A stretch of 41,482 nt of DNA, taken from the NCBI GenBank assembly GCA_050942555.1, contig JBMNNN010000002.1:1-41482 (forward strand), given 5' to 3'. The translations under genes were made by a program, and so were the position numbers. This document shows positions 24,415 through 33,440 of the stretch, piece after piece. Below the pieces are notes generated by a model. It did no database searches and had not been told where the DNA came from. It was given only the letters and a program-made list of their open reading frames with translations. The DNA comes from JAAYXU01 sp050942555 (lineage in GTDB: Bacteria; Bacillota; Clostridia; Christensenellales; UMGS416). Within the stretch, counting starts at the first letter, position 1, and every line of letters starts with the position of its first letter.

Positions 24415-25526
24415 ATGCAGAATTTATGTCCGCGCTCAATCAACTGGAGTATGAAAGAGGTATCTCGAAGGATGTAGTGCTGAGTGCCATTGAGTCGGCG
24501 CTTGCTGCCGCTTACAGACGCAACACCGGATCCACGCAGAATGTACGCGTTGAGATTAACAGGGAGACCGGGGAAACCCAGGTTTTCAGTCTTAAGCGCG
24601 TGGTGGAACATGTGACCGATCCCATCGAGGAGATCTCTCTGGAGGACGCCCGGAAAAAGAATAAGAAATTTCAGCTCAATGATCTTTTTGAGATCTGTGT
24701 AACGCCCAAGGAATTCGGCCGCATCGCGGCGCAGACCGCCAAGCAGATTGTCGTCCAGCGCATACGCGAAGCCGAGCGCAGCATGATATTCGACGAGTTC
24801 TCCCAGAAGGAAAACGAGATCGTAAACGCAGTCGTGCAGCGCGTCGAGAGGAATCATGTGTATGTGCAGATCGGCAGGACCGAAGCCGCGCTGCCCCCGT
24901 CCGAGCGGATGGACACCGAGCGCTACTACCCGAACGACCGGATTAAGGTCTATGTGGTCGAGGTCCGCAAAACCAATAAAGGCCCGCAGATCATCGTGTC
25001 GCGGTCTCATCCCGGGCTTGTGAAGCGGCTTTTTGAAAACGAGGTGCCCGAGATACAGACCGGCATCGTGCAGATATACAGCATAGCGCGGGAAGCCGGA
25101 CAGCGCACAAAAATAGCGGTATTTTCAAAGGATCCCGATGTGGACCCGATCGGGGCATGCGTGGGACAGAGGGGCGTTCGCGTAGAGCGGGTGGTAGAGG
25201 AACTTCGCGGAGAGAAAATCGATATCATAAAGTGGAGTCCTGATATGATCGAGTTCATCGCGAATTCATTGAGCCCTGCGCGCGTGGTGATGGTGCAGCT
25301 GCTGGAGAGCGAGAAGATCGCCAAGGTCATCGTTCCCGACAACCAGCTGTCTCTGGCCATCGGAAAAGAAGGACAGAACGCCCGCCTCGCGGCAAAACTC
25401 ACCGGGTGGAAGATCGATATCAAAAGCCAGAGCCAGTCGATGGATATGATCGACGAGTTGATCGACGAGATGGGTAACGACTTCGACGAGCAGGACGATC
25501 AATTCGCGGAGGAGATTGAATTCTGA
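24411..25526 (+). CDS. nusA: Transcription termination/antitermination factor NusA
   Basis: RNA polymerase-binding factor that controls pausing and termination. The 371-residue protein has the N-terminal polymerase-binding domain (about 1-125), an S1 domain (about 135-200, with VERNHVYVQIG) and two KH domains, with IGACVGQRGVRV near 245 and LAIGKEGQNARLA near 315. It ends in an acidic tail, without the extra C-terminal repeats of Proteobacteria. Length is normal for Bacillota. It overlaps rimP by 4 nt and rnpM by 1 nt. Confidence 0.96.
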   Translation: MNAEFMSALNQLEYERGISKDVVLSAIESALAAAYRRNTGSTQNVRVEINRETGETQVFSLKRVVEHVTDPIEEISLEDARKKNKKFQLNDLFEICVTPKEFGRIAAQTAKQIVVQRIREAERSMIFDEFSQKENEIVNAVVQRVERNHVYVQIGRTEAALPPSERMDTERYYPNDRIKVYVVEVRKTNKGPQIIVSRSHPGLVKRLFENEVPEIQTGIVQIYSIAREAGQRTKIAVFSKDPDVDPIGACVGQRGVRVERVVEELRGEKIDIIKWSPDMIEFIANSLSPARVVMVQLLESEKIAKVIVPDNQLSLAIGKEGQNARLAAKLTGWKIDIKSQSQSMDMIDELIDEMGNDFDEQDDQFAEEIEF

Positions 25527-25807
25527 TGCGGCAGAGAAAGGTGCCGATGCGGATGTGCGTGGGGTGTCGGGAGAAGATGCCCAAACGCTCGCTGATTCGC
25601 GTGGTGCGCGACACCGAGGGCGTCGTGCGCGTCGATGCCACGGGCAAGGTGTCGGGCCGGGGCGCGTACCTGTGTCCGGGGTCTGCGGCATGCCTGAAGC
25701 GCGCGATGAAATCGAAGCTGCTGGAGAAGAACCTGGGCGCTCCGGTAGACGAAGCCCTGTACAGGGATCTGGAAAGGCAGATACAGAAAACCGATGAATG
25801 CGACTGA
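25526..25807 (+). CDS. rnpM: YlxR/RnpM family RNase P modulator
   Basis: 93-residue nucleic-acid-binding protein of the DUF448/YlxR family, shown in Bacillus to bind and modulate RNase P RNA. The family motifs MRMCVGCREK and the loop GRGAYLCP are present. Cys pairs in CVGC and CPGSAAC could bind metal. The ATG overlaps the nusA stop (TGATG), and the end overlaps ylxQ by 14 nt, so expression is coupled throughout. Confidence 0.92.
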   Translation: MRQRKVPMRMCVGCREKMPKRSLIRVVRDTEGVVRVDATGKVSGRGAYLCPGSAACLKRAMKSKLLEKNLGAPVDEALYRDLERQIQKTDECD

Positions 25808-26129
25808 ATCCGCTCTGGGATTAGCCCGCAAGGCCGGAAAGTGTCTGGCGGGAACCGAAATCTGCCGCAAGGCGATCCGCGGCCGCAAAGCCTGTCTGGT
25901 TCTCCTGGACGCGACCACGGGCAAATCGACGCGCGAAAGCATTGAGGCGCTGGCGCGGACCCATGCGATTCCGCTGCGGGTTCTGGACGAATCGATCCGG
26001 CTGGAAAACGCGCTGGGCAAGCCCAACGCCAAGGTTGCAGTCATAACGGATCCCGGTTTTTTAAAGATTTTTGGCGGAGCCGATCAATCAAGCAAGGTCA
26101 AATCCCACGGGGGTGCGGAGAAGGAATGA
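25794..26129 (+). CDS. ylxQ: YlxQ, ribosomal protein L7Ae/L30e family RNA-binding protein
   Basis: 111-residue RNA-binding protein of the L7Ae family, which in Bacilli can bind kink-turn RNA. The segment ALGLARKAGKCLAGTE and the hydrophobic ACLVLLDATTG region are typical. It overlaps rnpM by 14 nt and infB by 4 nt, the conserved order in Bacillota. Its C-terminus is polar and probably disordered. Confidence 0.88.
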   Translation: MNATESALGLARKAGKCLAGTEICRKAIRGRKACLVLLDATTGKSTRESIEALARTHAIPLRVLDESIRLENALGKPNAKVAVITDPGFLKIFGGADQSSKVKSHGGAEKE

Positions 26130-28894
26130 GTAAAACGAACGTACACAAGATAGCCGAAGACCTCTACGCTGCTTCAGCCAGCCTGGCCGAGAAGGTTCGG
26201 GGGGACCGTCTCGCGCTGCAGAGCCATCTGAATATGTTGCGCGATCTGGAGACCCGCATCAGGGCGCATATCAGGGAGGAGCAGATCCGGCAGCGCGCCG
26301 CTGCGGAGGCGGAGGCCGCCGCAAGGGCAGCGGAGGAAGCGCTTCAGGCTGCCGCCGCGCAGGAGCAGGAGCCTGACAAGCCGGTCGAAACTGCCGCGAT
26401 ACACGATGCGCCGCAGAAAGAAGCGGAGCTCGGGCAGACCGCCGTACAGGATCCGGCTGCTCCCAAAGAGGATAAGGCGCAGCGGAAATCCGAGCAAGCA
26501 GCGGAGGCGCCCCCCACTCATGAAGCGGAAGCAAAACCCGTTCCTTCCGAGCCCCAGCAACCCGTGGCCAGAGATGAACTGAAGCTTCCAGAGAGCGAGC
26601 AGCTCTCGAAAGACGCAGAGGCGCAGCGCAAAACGGGCGCCCCACCCGCAGCGCGTACGCAGCGCCGCGAAGGAGCCCCCCGCCCGTCGAGCACGCCCGG
26701 CGCATATTCTACGGAAAGAGCGGCGCAGCCCGGAGGCGGACGCAGATCCGCGCCTTTGCCCCGCGCGGCTGGTGCCCAGGCTTCCCGCCGGGAGGGATTT
26801 GCAACACGCGCACCGGGCCAGACGCAGCCGCCCCGCGGACCGCGTACCGGCGCGGCGGCAGGTCGACCGCGACCCGGCGGATCGGGCCGTACGACCGATC
26901 CGCTTAATTTAAGGAAGCTCACAAAGGAGCTTGCGCCCGTACAGGAAAAGGAAAGGGCCAGCAACTATAATCCCAACAAAAAGGCGTACGCCCGTGATAA
27001 GGATATCACGTCGGCCAGGGCAAGGAAGAATAAAAAGCAGCTGATGCGCGAGCAGGCGCCATTCTTCAATGATGAAGAGATCCGCTTCCGCAAGAAGCGC
27101 CGCAGACAGCAGCAGATACGGGGCATCGAGAAAAAGGTGATCGAACATGCCGTCATCAGTACCGAGATGGTGTCTATTAAGGCGCTGTCCGAGAAAATCG
27201 GCGTGCCAGCCGCTGAAATCATTAAAAAGCTGCTTCTCTTGGGGACGATCGCCACTATCAACCAGGAGATCGACTTCGACACGGCGGTACTTATTGCCGG
27301 TGAGTTCAATGTGACGCTGGAACAGAAGCTCGAAAAGACATACGAAGAAGTCATGATGGACAGCTTTATCGACGAGGACGAGAGCGGGCTTGTCGAGCGG
27401 CCGCCTGTCGTGACGATCATGGGACATGTCGACCACGGAAAGACCTCGCTGCTCGACGTATTACGCCAGAGCCGCGTGGCTGAAACCGAGGCCGGTGGTA
27501 TCACGCAGCATATCGGCGCGTACATGATCAACGTGGACGGTAAGGCTATCACGTTCCTCGATACGCCGGGTCACGAGGCATTCACGGCCATGCGCTCCCG
27601 CGGGGCGCAGGTAACCGATATTGCGGTTCTTGTGGTGGCGGCCAACGATGGCGTCAAACCCCAGACCATCGAGGCGATCAACCACGCCAGGGCCGCAAAG
27701 GTTCCCATCATCGCGGCCATTAACAAGATGGATCTTCCGGCGGCCGACGCCGACCGCGTCAGGCGGGAACTGATGGAACATGGCCTCGTACCCGAGGAAT
27801 GGGGCGGCGACAACATGATGGTCGAGGTCTCCGCGCACACTGGGATGGGCATAGACAAGCTGCTGGAAAGCATACTGCTGTTGGCTGAAATCGAGGATCT
27901 GACGGCCAATCCCGATGCGCGGGCTACCGGCACCGTCATCGAAGCCAAGCTCGACCGCGGACGCGGCCCGGTAGCGACTGTGATCATAAGTAATGGCACG
28001 CTGCGTATCGGAGACACGGTCGTGGCGGGAACCACCAGCGGGCGCATCCGGGACATGCTCGACGAATCGGGCAACCATGTCGAGGAGGCCACTCCTTCGA
28101 TGCCCGTGGAAATCGTCGGATTCTCTCAGGTGCCCGAGGCTGGCGACATACTGTACACCGCGGAGGGCGACAGATTGGCCCGCCGTGTCGCGCAGGAGCG
28201 GGAGGAGAGAATCAAGGTCGAGCGCATGAAGGCGGCCTCCAAGGTCACGCTGGACGATCTGTTCTCGAAGATAGCCGAGGATGAAATAAAGACCATCAAC
28301 ATCATCGTCCGCGGCGATGTACAGGGATCGGTCGAGGCAGTCAAGCAGGCTCTGGAGAAGCTTTCCACCGATGAGGTAAAAATTCAGTGCATCCATGATG
28401 GAGTAGGCGCGATCACCGAGAATGACGTCATGCTGGCATCGGCATCCGACGCGATCATCATCGGATTCAATGTCCGTCCCGACGCGAACGGTCGGGAAGC
28501 GGCGGATCGTGAAAAGGTGGATGTCCGCCTTTACCGGATCATATACAATGCCATCGAGGATATGCAAAAAGCGATCAGGGGGATGCTGGCTCCGGAAATC
28601 ATGGAGACGGTGCTAGGTCACGCCCAGGTCCGCGATGTATTCCACATAACGGGAGTAGGTACGGTCGCGGGCGGGTATGTCACCGACGGAGTCATACGCC
28701 GGAACGCGAAAGTGCGCATACTGCGCGACAGCGTGGTCATTCACGAGGGTATGCTATCATCGCTTAAGCGATTCAAGGATGATGTGCGCGAAGTAGCATC
28801 GGGCTATGAGTGCGGAATTGGCGTGAGCGGGTTCAATGACATCAAGCAGGATGATGTCATCGAGGCCTACATCATGGAAGAAATCCAAAGATAA
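26126..28894 (+). CDS. infB: Translation initiation factor IF-2
   Basis: GTPase that brings initiator tRNA to the 30S subunit. The 922-residue protein starts with a short helical segment, followed by a long Ala/Glu/Gln/Pro/Arg-rich linker (about 50-265) that is variable in the family. An IF2-N domain lies near 335-395. G1 GHVDHGKT is at 433-440, followed by DTPGHEAF and NKMD. Domains II to IV complete the protein, including IRGMLAPEI and the fMet-tRNA-binding C-terminus. The start overlaps ylxQ by 4 nt, with GGAGAAGG upstream. Confidence 0.97.
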   Translation: MSKTNVHKIAEDLYAASASLAEKVRGDRLALQSHLNMLRDLETRIRAHIREEQIRQRAAAEAEAAARAAEEALQAAAAQEQEPDKPVETAAIHDAPQKEAELGQTAVQDPAAPKEDKAQRKSEQAAEAPPTHEAEAKPVPSEPQQPVARDELKLPESEQLSKDAEAQRKTGAPPAARTQRREGAPRPSSTPGAYSTERAAQPGGGRRSAPLPRAAGAQASRREGFATRAPGQTQPPRGPRTGAAAGRPRPGGSGRTTDPLNLRKLTKELAPVQEKERASNYNPNKKAYARDKDITSARARKNKKQLMREQAPFFNDEEIRFRKKRRRQQQIRGIEKKVIEHAVISTEMVSIKALSEKIGVPAAEIIKKLLLLGTIATINQEIDFDTAVLIAGEFNVTLEQKLEKTYEEVMMDSFIDEDESGLVERPPVVTIMGHVDHGKTSLLDVLRQSRVAETEAGGITQHIGAYMINVDGKAITFLDTPGHEAFTAMRSRGAQVTDIAVLVVAANDGVKPQTIEAINHARAAKVPIIAAINKMDLPAADADRVRRELMEHGLVPEEWGGDNMMVEVSAHTGMGIDKLLESILLLAEIEDLTANPDARATGTVIEAKLDRGRGPVATVIISNGTLRIGDTVVAGTTSGRIRDMLDESGNHVEEATPSMPVEIVGFSQVPEAGDILYTAEGDRLARRVAQEREERIKVERMKAASKVTLDDLFSKIAEDEIKTINIIVRGDVQGSVEAVKQALEKLSTDEVKIQCIHDGVGAITENDVMLASASDAIIIGFNVRPDANGREAADREKVDVRLYRIIYNAIEDMQKAIRGMLAPEIMETVLGHAQVRDVFHITGVGTVAGGYVTDGVIRRNAKVRILRDSVVIHEGMLSSLKRFKDDVREVASGYECGIGVSGFNDIKQDDVIEAYIMEEIQR

Positions 28895-28909
28895 AGGGGT
28901 TGTTGCCCA

Positions 28910-29284
28910 ATGGCGGGTCACCGTACAGACCGATTGGCGGAGGAGATCAAGCGCCTGGTCAGCGCCATCCTGCGCGACGAGCTCAAGGATCCCGATATAC
29001 CGGCGATGACCAGCGTGCTCACGGTGGATGTGACCCGTGATCTGCGGTATGCAAAGGTGCGGGTCAGCGTGATGGGCAGCCAGGAAGAGCAGGAGAAGGC
29101 GATCCGGGCGCTTACGCGCTCACAGGGCTATGTCCGCCATCTGGTTTCGGATCAATTGACCGTACGCTATATTCCCGAAATCGTGTTCGAGCTGGATCAG
29201 TCCATTTCTCACAGCATTCGGGTCAGCCAGATACTCAGCGACCTGAAGAAAAGTGAAAATGAAAAGCAACCTTCCGATACCTGA
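28910..29284 (+). CDS. rbfA: Ribosome-binding factor A
   Basis: KH-fold factor for 16S rRNA 5'-end maturation and cold adaptation. The 124-residue length is normal. The segments RTDRLAEEIKRLVSAILRDE and LRYAKVRVSVMG, and the late RYIPEIVFELD followed by DQSISHS, are diagnostic. It starts 15 nt after infB with AAAGGGG upstream, and its end overlaps nrnA by about 26 nt. Confidence 0.95.
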   Translation: MAGHRTDRLAEEIKRLVSAILRDELKDPDIPAMTSVLTVDVTRDLRYAKVRVSVMGSQEEQEKAIRALTRSQGYVRHLVSDQLTVRYIPEIVFELDQSISHSIRVSQILSDLKKSENEKQPSDT

Positions 29285-30227
29285 CGCGATAGCCGCCGAG
29301 CTTGCCCGTGCCGATGCGGTGCGCATCATACTTCACAGAGCGCCCGACGGCGACACGCTGGGCTCGTGTCTGGCTCTGTATCTGGCGCTGTGCGCGCTGG
29401 GGAAGAACGTCGCACTGTATTGCGCCGATCCGGTTCCGGCGCAGTATTCGTTCTTGCCGGGAGCCAACCGGATCGAAAACCGTTTCAGCCCGTCTGCGCT
29501 GCTGGTCACGGTGGACTGCGCGGACGTATCGATGACCGGCGGGGCCGCGGAAGCTATCGAGGGCGGCGCGCCCTGTATCGTCATCGATCATCACCGGTCG
29601 AACCGGGGATACGGTACCTTAAACTGGATAGACTACGCTGCCGCCGCCGCGGCCGAGCTCGTCTACGATTTGCTCCGGCGCATGTCGCTGCCCATCACGC
29701 CCGATATCGCCGACTGCCTGTATGTGGGCCTCGTGACCGACACCGGCCGCTTCAGCTTTGACTACACGCGCTCCGCATCGATGCGCATCGCGGCCGATCT
29801 CATCGAGCGGGGAGCGCACTTCACAGAGCTGTGCCACCGAATATTCCGGCAGCGCTCACTGGCGAAAACGCGGCTCATCGGGGCGGCGCTGTCCTCACTT
29901 CGGGTCGAGTCGGAACCGCGCGTAGCCGTGATGACAATTACGCTCGACATGCTGTCCCGCTGCAGCGCGTCCCACGAAGACACCGAGGCCATCATCAACT
30001 ATGGCATTGAAATCGACGGCATCGAGGTCGCGGTATTGCTGCATCAGTTATCCGAGTCGGAGTATAAGGTGAGCTTTCGCTCCGCGGGCGATGTACGGGT
30101 GGATACGGCTGCCCAGTCTTTGGGGGGAGGGGGCCATGTCAAGGCATCCGGGTGCACACTATCAGGCTCGGCCGAGGAGATACTCGGGACGGTACTCCGG
30201 GCGATTCGGGAGCACGCATACCGCTGA
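29259..30227 (+). CDS. nrnA: Bifunctional oligoribonuclease / pAp phosphatase NrnA (DHH family)
   Basis: Degrades short RNA oligonucleotides and 3'-phosphoadenosine 5'-phosphate. The DHH-family protein of 322 residues has the metal motifs HRAPDGDTLGS (near 27-37), VDCAD, IDHHRS (DHH) and DTGRFSF. A DHHA1 domain ends with LGGGGHVKASG. ATG 29259 is preferred; GTG 29253 is two codons upstream and also possible. Position between rbfA and truB is conserved in Bacillota. The stop overlaps the truB start by 1 nt (TGATG). Confidence 0.94.
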   Translation: MKSNLPIPDAIAAELARADAVRIILHRAPDGDTLGSCLALYLALCALGKNVALYCADPVPAQYSFLPGANRIENRFSPSALLVTVDCADVSMTGGAAEAIEGGAPCIVIDHHRSNRGYGTLNWIDYAAAAAAELVYDLLRRMSLPITPDIADCLYVGLVTDTGRFSFDYTRSASMRIAADLIERGAHFTELCHRIFRQRSLAKTRLIGAALSSLRVESEPRVAVMTITLDMLSRCSASHEDTEAIINYGIEIDGIEVAVLLHQLSESEYKVSFRSAGDVRVDTAAQSLGGGGHVKASGCTLSGSAEEILGTVLRAIREHAYR

Positions 30228-31114
30228 TGGACGGGATCATCAATCTCATAAAAGCCCCCGGCATGACATCAAGCGATGCGGTGGTGTGCGCCCGCAGGAT
30301 ACTGGGTGAGCGCAGGATCGGCCACGCCGGAACGCTGGACCGCGCGGCGGCTGGCGTTTTGCCGCTGCTTGTCGGCAAAGCCACGCGGCTCTTTGACGAG
30401 GTGACGCGCAAGCGCAAGACGTACGTAGCTGAATTCACGTTCGGGATTGAAACCGATACGCTGGATGGGGAAGGGTCGGTCGTCGCGCACGGCGAGCAGG
30501 TGGGAGCGGACGCGCTTCTGGCCGTGTTGCCCGGTTTTCTGGGAGACATCGCGCAGAGACCGCCCATATACTCCGCCGTCAAGCACGAAGGCGCGCGGGC
30601 ATCCGACCATGCGCGGGCGGGGCGCGTTCCCGAGCTGGCCGAGCGACGGGTAACGATCCATGCGCTCAGGCTGCTCCGGCAAACCGCGCCGGGCGCTTAT
30701 CTCTTTGAGATTGCATGCTCAAAGGGGACCTACATACGTAGCCTGTGCCGGGACATCGCCCGCGCGGTTCACACCTGTGGCTATGTGTCCTACCTTGTTC
30801 GTACGCAGGTCGGCCCCTACCTTCTGGAGGACGCGATCACCGTCGATGAACTTGAGACGGTATGGCGGGGCAGCCCTGCTGCCATTCTGCGGCCGATGGA
30901 CGAGCCGCTTGCGCATCTGCCGTCCCTCCGGCTGGATGCGGCGCGGGAAAGAGCCATACTGAACGGGCGGGACGTAGACGTAGAATCGGACGGCGAAGGC
31001 AGGGTGCGCCTGTACGGAGCAGACGGGCTCTTTATCGGCGTGGGCGCGCTCAAGCGCGGCCGGAACCGGATGACCGTCCGGATCAAAATCAATCTGGAGC
31101 ATACGCATCGATGA
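30227..31114 (+). CDS. truB: tRNA pseudouridine(55) synthase TruB
   Basis: Makes pseudouridine 55 in the T-arm of tRNAs. The catalytic Asp lies in HAGTLDRAAAGVLPL near residue 40; the family usually has GTLDPxAxGVLP, so Arg replaces the Pro here. KRKTYVAEFTFG and KGTYIRSLCRDI are present, as is a C-terminal PUA-like domain. The protein is 295 residues. The start is fixed by the MDGIINLIKAPGMTS N-terminus and the 1-nt overlap with nrnA. It overlaps ribF by 4 nt (ATGA). Confidence 0.95.
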   Translation: MDGIINLIKAPGMTSSDAVVCARRILGERRIGHAGTLDRAAAGVLPLLVGKATRLFDEVTRKRKTYVAEFTFGIETDTLDGEGSVVAHGEQVGADALLAVLPGFLGDIAQRPPIYSAVKHEGARASDHARAGRVPELAERRVTIHALRLLRQTAPGAYLFEIACSKGTYIRSLCRDIARAVHTCGYVSYLVRTQVGPYLLEDAITVDELETVWRGSPAAILRPMDEPLAHLPSLRLDAARERAILNGRDVDVESDGEGRVRLYGADGLFIGVGALKRGRNRMTVRIKINLEHTHR

Positions 31115-32061
31115 AGTATTGGACCAGGATCCCAGTTATTGCAGAGCCGGTGGTCATGACCATCGGGAATTTCGACGGAATCCATATCGGGCACAGGGCC
31201 CTTCTTGACCGCGTCGGGGAGATAGCCCGCCAAAGTAAAAGCATACCGGCGGTCGTCACATTTGCAAACCACTCGCTGGAGCTCATCGATCCGCCCAGAG
31301 CGCCCAGGCTTCTCATGGACGCCGGTGACAAGATGGCTGTCATGGCCGACGCAGGGGCCGCGCACATGATCGTGCTGCCTTTCGACACGGCGCTCGCGTC
31401 AATGGAGCCCGATGCGTTTATCGGGCTTCTATTGGAGTCCATTTGCGTGATGCATATCGTCGTCGGTTTTGATTTTCGCTTCGGCCGGGGCGGGGCAGGA
31501 GAGGGGACAACGCTGGCACGTATCGGCGCCGCCCGGGGATTCGGAGTTACGGTGATGCCGCCCGTCCTTTACGAGGACAAGCCGGTATCGAGCTCCCGCA
31601 TCCGTTCCGCGCTGCTCGCGGGAGACTGCGCGTCTGCGGCCGCGATGCTGGGCCGTCCCTATGCGCTCCGGGGAACGGTCGTATCCGGTCATGGGATCGG
31701 CAGGAAGCTCGGATATCCCACTGCCAATATCCGGTACCCCGATGGCCTGCTGGTCCCGCGCAGCGGCGTGTATGCCGCCAAGGTACAGGCCCGTGGCCGG
31801 TGGTATGCGGCGATGGTCAATATCGGGACGCGCCCCACCGCGCGCGAGTGCGGCGGAGAGATATCCATCGAGGCGCATCTCCTTCACTATGAGGGTTCGC
31901 TGTACGGCGAAAAGGTCTGCCTGATGCTGCTGGAGCGGATCCGGGACGAGCGGCCCTTCGAGAGCTGGGACGCGCTCAGAAAGCAGCTTGACGACGACCG
32001 GGAGCAGGTGCTTAACAGGCTGCGCGTATTAAAGCAATTGCCGAAGGCCTGTCACTTGTAA
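31111..32061 (+). CDS. ribF: Bifunctional riboflavin kinase / FAD synthetase RibF
   Basis: Converts riboflavin to FMN and FMN to FAD. The N-terminal nucleotidyltransferase domain has TIGNFDGIHIGHRALL near residue 16 and SSSRIRSALLAG near 160. The C-terminal flavokinase domain has GHGIGRKLGYPTANI and the late EGSLYGEKVCL segment. The protein is 316 residues. It is the last gene of the rimP operon here; rpsO, which often follows, is absent and the tRNA pair comes next. No clear terminator was seen after its stop. Confidence 0.95.
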   Translation: MKYWTRIPVIAEPVVMTIGNFDGIHIGHRALLDRVGEIARQSKSIPAVVTFANHSLELIDPPRAPRLLMDAGDKMAVMADAGAAHMIVLPFDTALASMEPDAFIGLLLESICVMHIVVGFDFRFGRGGAGEGTTLARIGAARGFGVTVMPPVLYEDKPVSSSRIRSALLAGDCASAAAMLGRPYALRGTVVSGHGIGRKLGYPTANIRYPDGLLVPRSGVYAAKVQARGRWYAAMVNIGTRPTARECGGEISIEAHLLHYEGSLYGEKVCLMLLERIRDERPFESWDALRKQLDDDREQVLNRLRVLKQLPKACHL

Positions 32062-32166
32062 GTCGGAGGTTTGGTGCATCCCTGCCCAGCCGTGTGCCGG
32101 AGCGGTATATGATTGCTATATATCGCCGCGCAAAAGCGTTTACACTGTTAATTTTCATTTCGAATC

Positions 32167-32195
32167 TGGACAGCGTCGGACCGATATGCTATAAT
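32167..32195 (+). promoter_or_regulatory. Strong promoter of the tRNA-Thr/tRNA-Pro unit
   Basis: TGGACA (32167-32172), 17-nt spacer, consensus TATAAT (32190-32195) with an extended -10 TGC. It is 24 nt upstream of the tRNA-Thr 5' end. Confidence 0.85.
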
Positions 32196-32219
32196 ACGCT
32201 GGCATGGATGTGCGGATAC

Positions 32220-32295
32220 GCCAATATAGCTCAGTTGGTAGAGCAGCGGTTTCGTAAACCGCAGGTCAAGGGTTCGAGTCCCTTTATTGGCTCCA
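32220..32295 (+). tRNA. tRNA-Thr (anticodon CGT)
   Basis: Full cloverleaf of 76 nt with encoded CCA. Acceptor GCCAATA pairs with TATTGGC, the D-arm is GCTCAGTTGGTAGAGC, the anticodon loop is TTCGTAA between GCGGT and ACCGC, and the T-arm is AAGGG-TTCGAGT-CCCTT. The discriminator base is T. Reads ACG codons, which fits a GC-rich genome. Confidence 0.97.
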
Positions 32296-32300
32296 CTTTT

Positions 32301-32377
32301 CGAGGTGTGGCTCAGCTTGGTAGAGCGCTGCGTTCGGGACGCAGAGGTCGCTGGTTCAAATCCAGTCACCTCGACCA
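32301..32377 (+). tRNA. tRNA-Pro (anticodon CGG)
   Basis: Cloverleaf of 77 nt with encoded CCA. Acceptor CGAGGTG pairs with CACCTCG, the anticodon loop is TTCGGGA between CTGCG and CGCAG, and the T-loop is TTCAAAT. The discriminator base is A. It lies 5 nt after tRNA-Thr and is probably co-transcribed. The reading frame of the damaged recombinase on the other strand ends inside its T-arm (32356-32358), as expected if an element was integrated at the tRNA 3' end. Confidence 0.97.
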
Positions 32378-33110
32378 TTGATACACACAATCCCGGGGCC
32401 GGGAGCAGGAAAGGACGGATCATCAATCCGGTAGTAGATGGTCACGTCCTCATCGTTTATGACCACCTTTTCAATAAACCGGAGAATGACCTTCTGCTGG
32501 GCCGCGCCGCCCTTGTCTAGTGCCGTGGACTGGTGGAGCAGGTATTCGATCAACTTTTCCCGCGTAGCCAGGTCCAGATTCGAGGATTTGCTTTCCATCT
32601 CGTCAAGCTCTTCCTTGAGCGCGTCTTTGCGATGTCGGTATCCAAGCGGCGGCACACCTCCGTTGTGCCGTGCCTTTAGTGCGTTTTCCGTCAACCCCTT
32701 CTTAACTTCCCGCGCTAGATTCCGGCTGTAGTATTCCGCCATGCCCTCCAGCATGGATGCCATTATAACGGATTCCGGGCTGTCGTCCAGGCGTTCCAGC
32801 ACGGAGATCAATGACACCTCGGCGCGCTTTAGCTTTCGCCGGTATATCGCGCTGTCGTACCGGTCGCGGCTGAACCTGTCGAGTTTGTGGACGATTATCG
32901 CGGAAAACTGCCCGTTTCCCGCGTCCTCGATCATGCGCTGGAACTCCGGGCACTCGTCTGTGCGGGCTGACTGCGCGTGATCGGTGTAAATTTAGTTATT
33001 ACATACCCGTTATCCTGCGCAAACTTATTTATCGCCCGCATTTGGGCGTCAATGCTTTCCTCCCGCTGGGCCTGTGACAAGAAACGAGCGTATGCGACGG
33101 CCTCAATCAC
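32356..33110 (-). pseudogene. Serine site-specific recombinase, frameshifted and internally deleted
   Basis: Large-serine-recombinase remnant. From GTG 33110 the frame reads AVAYARFLSQAQREESIDAQ. Near 32988-32993 (AAATTT) the frame breaks by one base; after the shift YTDHAQSARTDECPEFQRM continues the expected resolvase domain, followed by IVHKLDRFSRDRYDSA. At about 32640 the chain jumps from GGVPPLGY straight to the C-terminal coiled coil (ALKEELDEMESK), so the roughly 200-residue recombinase/zinc-ribbon core is missing although the frame is kept. The end, GRGDWI, is encoded by the tRNA-Pro 3' part. The GTG overlaps the stop of the small membrane gene. Two independent lesions make activity very unlikely. 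Confidence 0.88.
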
Positions 33111-33205
33111 TCGTCCTTGTCCTTCTTACCTAGGAAAATCCGGCGTATCGGGATTTGGATTAACGCCGCTACTGCCACGATACATAACGCGAACAATATT
33201 TCCAT
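33107..33205 (-). CDS. Tiny single-pass membrane protein (32 aa), unknown function
   Basis: A 32-residue reading frame starting MEILFALCIVAVAALI, one hydrophobic helix followed by the basic-charged tail IRRIFLGKKDKDE. GGGAGG lies 7 nt before the ATG. The stop overlaps the GTG start of the recombinase by 4 nt and the start is 1 nt after the previous small gene, so it looks like a genuine member of a coupled element operon. No family recognised. Confidence 0.6.
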   Translation of the reverse strand: MEILFALCIVAVAALIQIPIRRIFLGKKDKDE

Positions 33206-33206
33206 G

Positions 33207-33311
33207 CTATTTCCTCCCTTTCCAGCGCCTCCACAATTTCAAGACGTACTCATGCAGGAAAATTACCGCGACCCAAATTGCACCAAATAGAAGTGTTCCG
33301 ACGAATCCCAT
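33207..33311 (-). CDS. Small single-pass membrane protein (34 aa), unknown function
   Basis: A 34-residue frame starting MGFVGTLLFGAIWVAVIFLH with a single hydrophobic helix and a strongly basic C-terminus (KLWRRWKGRK). AAAGGGGACAGC precedes the ATG. Frames open further upstream but have no support. It is 1 nt from the next small membrane gene and lies between the XRE regulator and the recombinase in an AT-richer segment, as in phage or integrative-element remnants. Confidence 0.5.
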   Translation of the reverse strand: MGFVGTLLFGAIWVAVIFLHEYVLKLWRRWKGRK

Positions 33312-33440
33312 TCCGCTGTCCCCTTTTTGTCCCAATTTATATGTTTGAATTGTCGATTTTTGTGGTTTACTGTAAGCGTAACAAGAAACACTCGTTCGCG
33401 TTATGTGCATACTTGGGGCCGTACTGTTGATTAAGATTTG

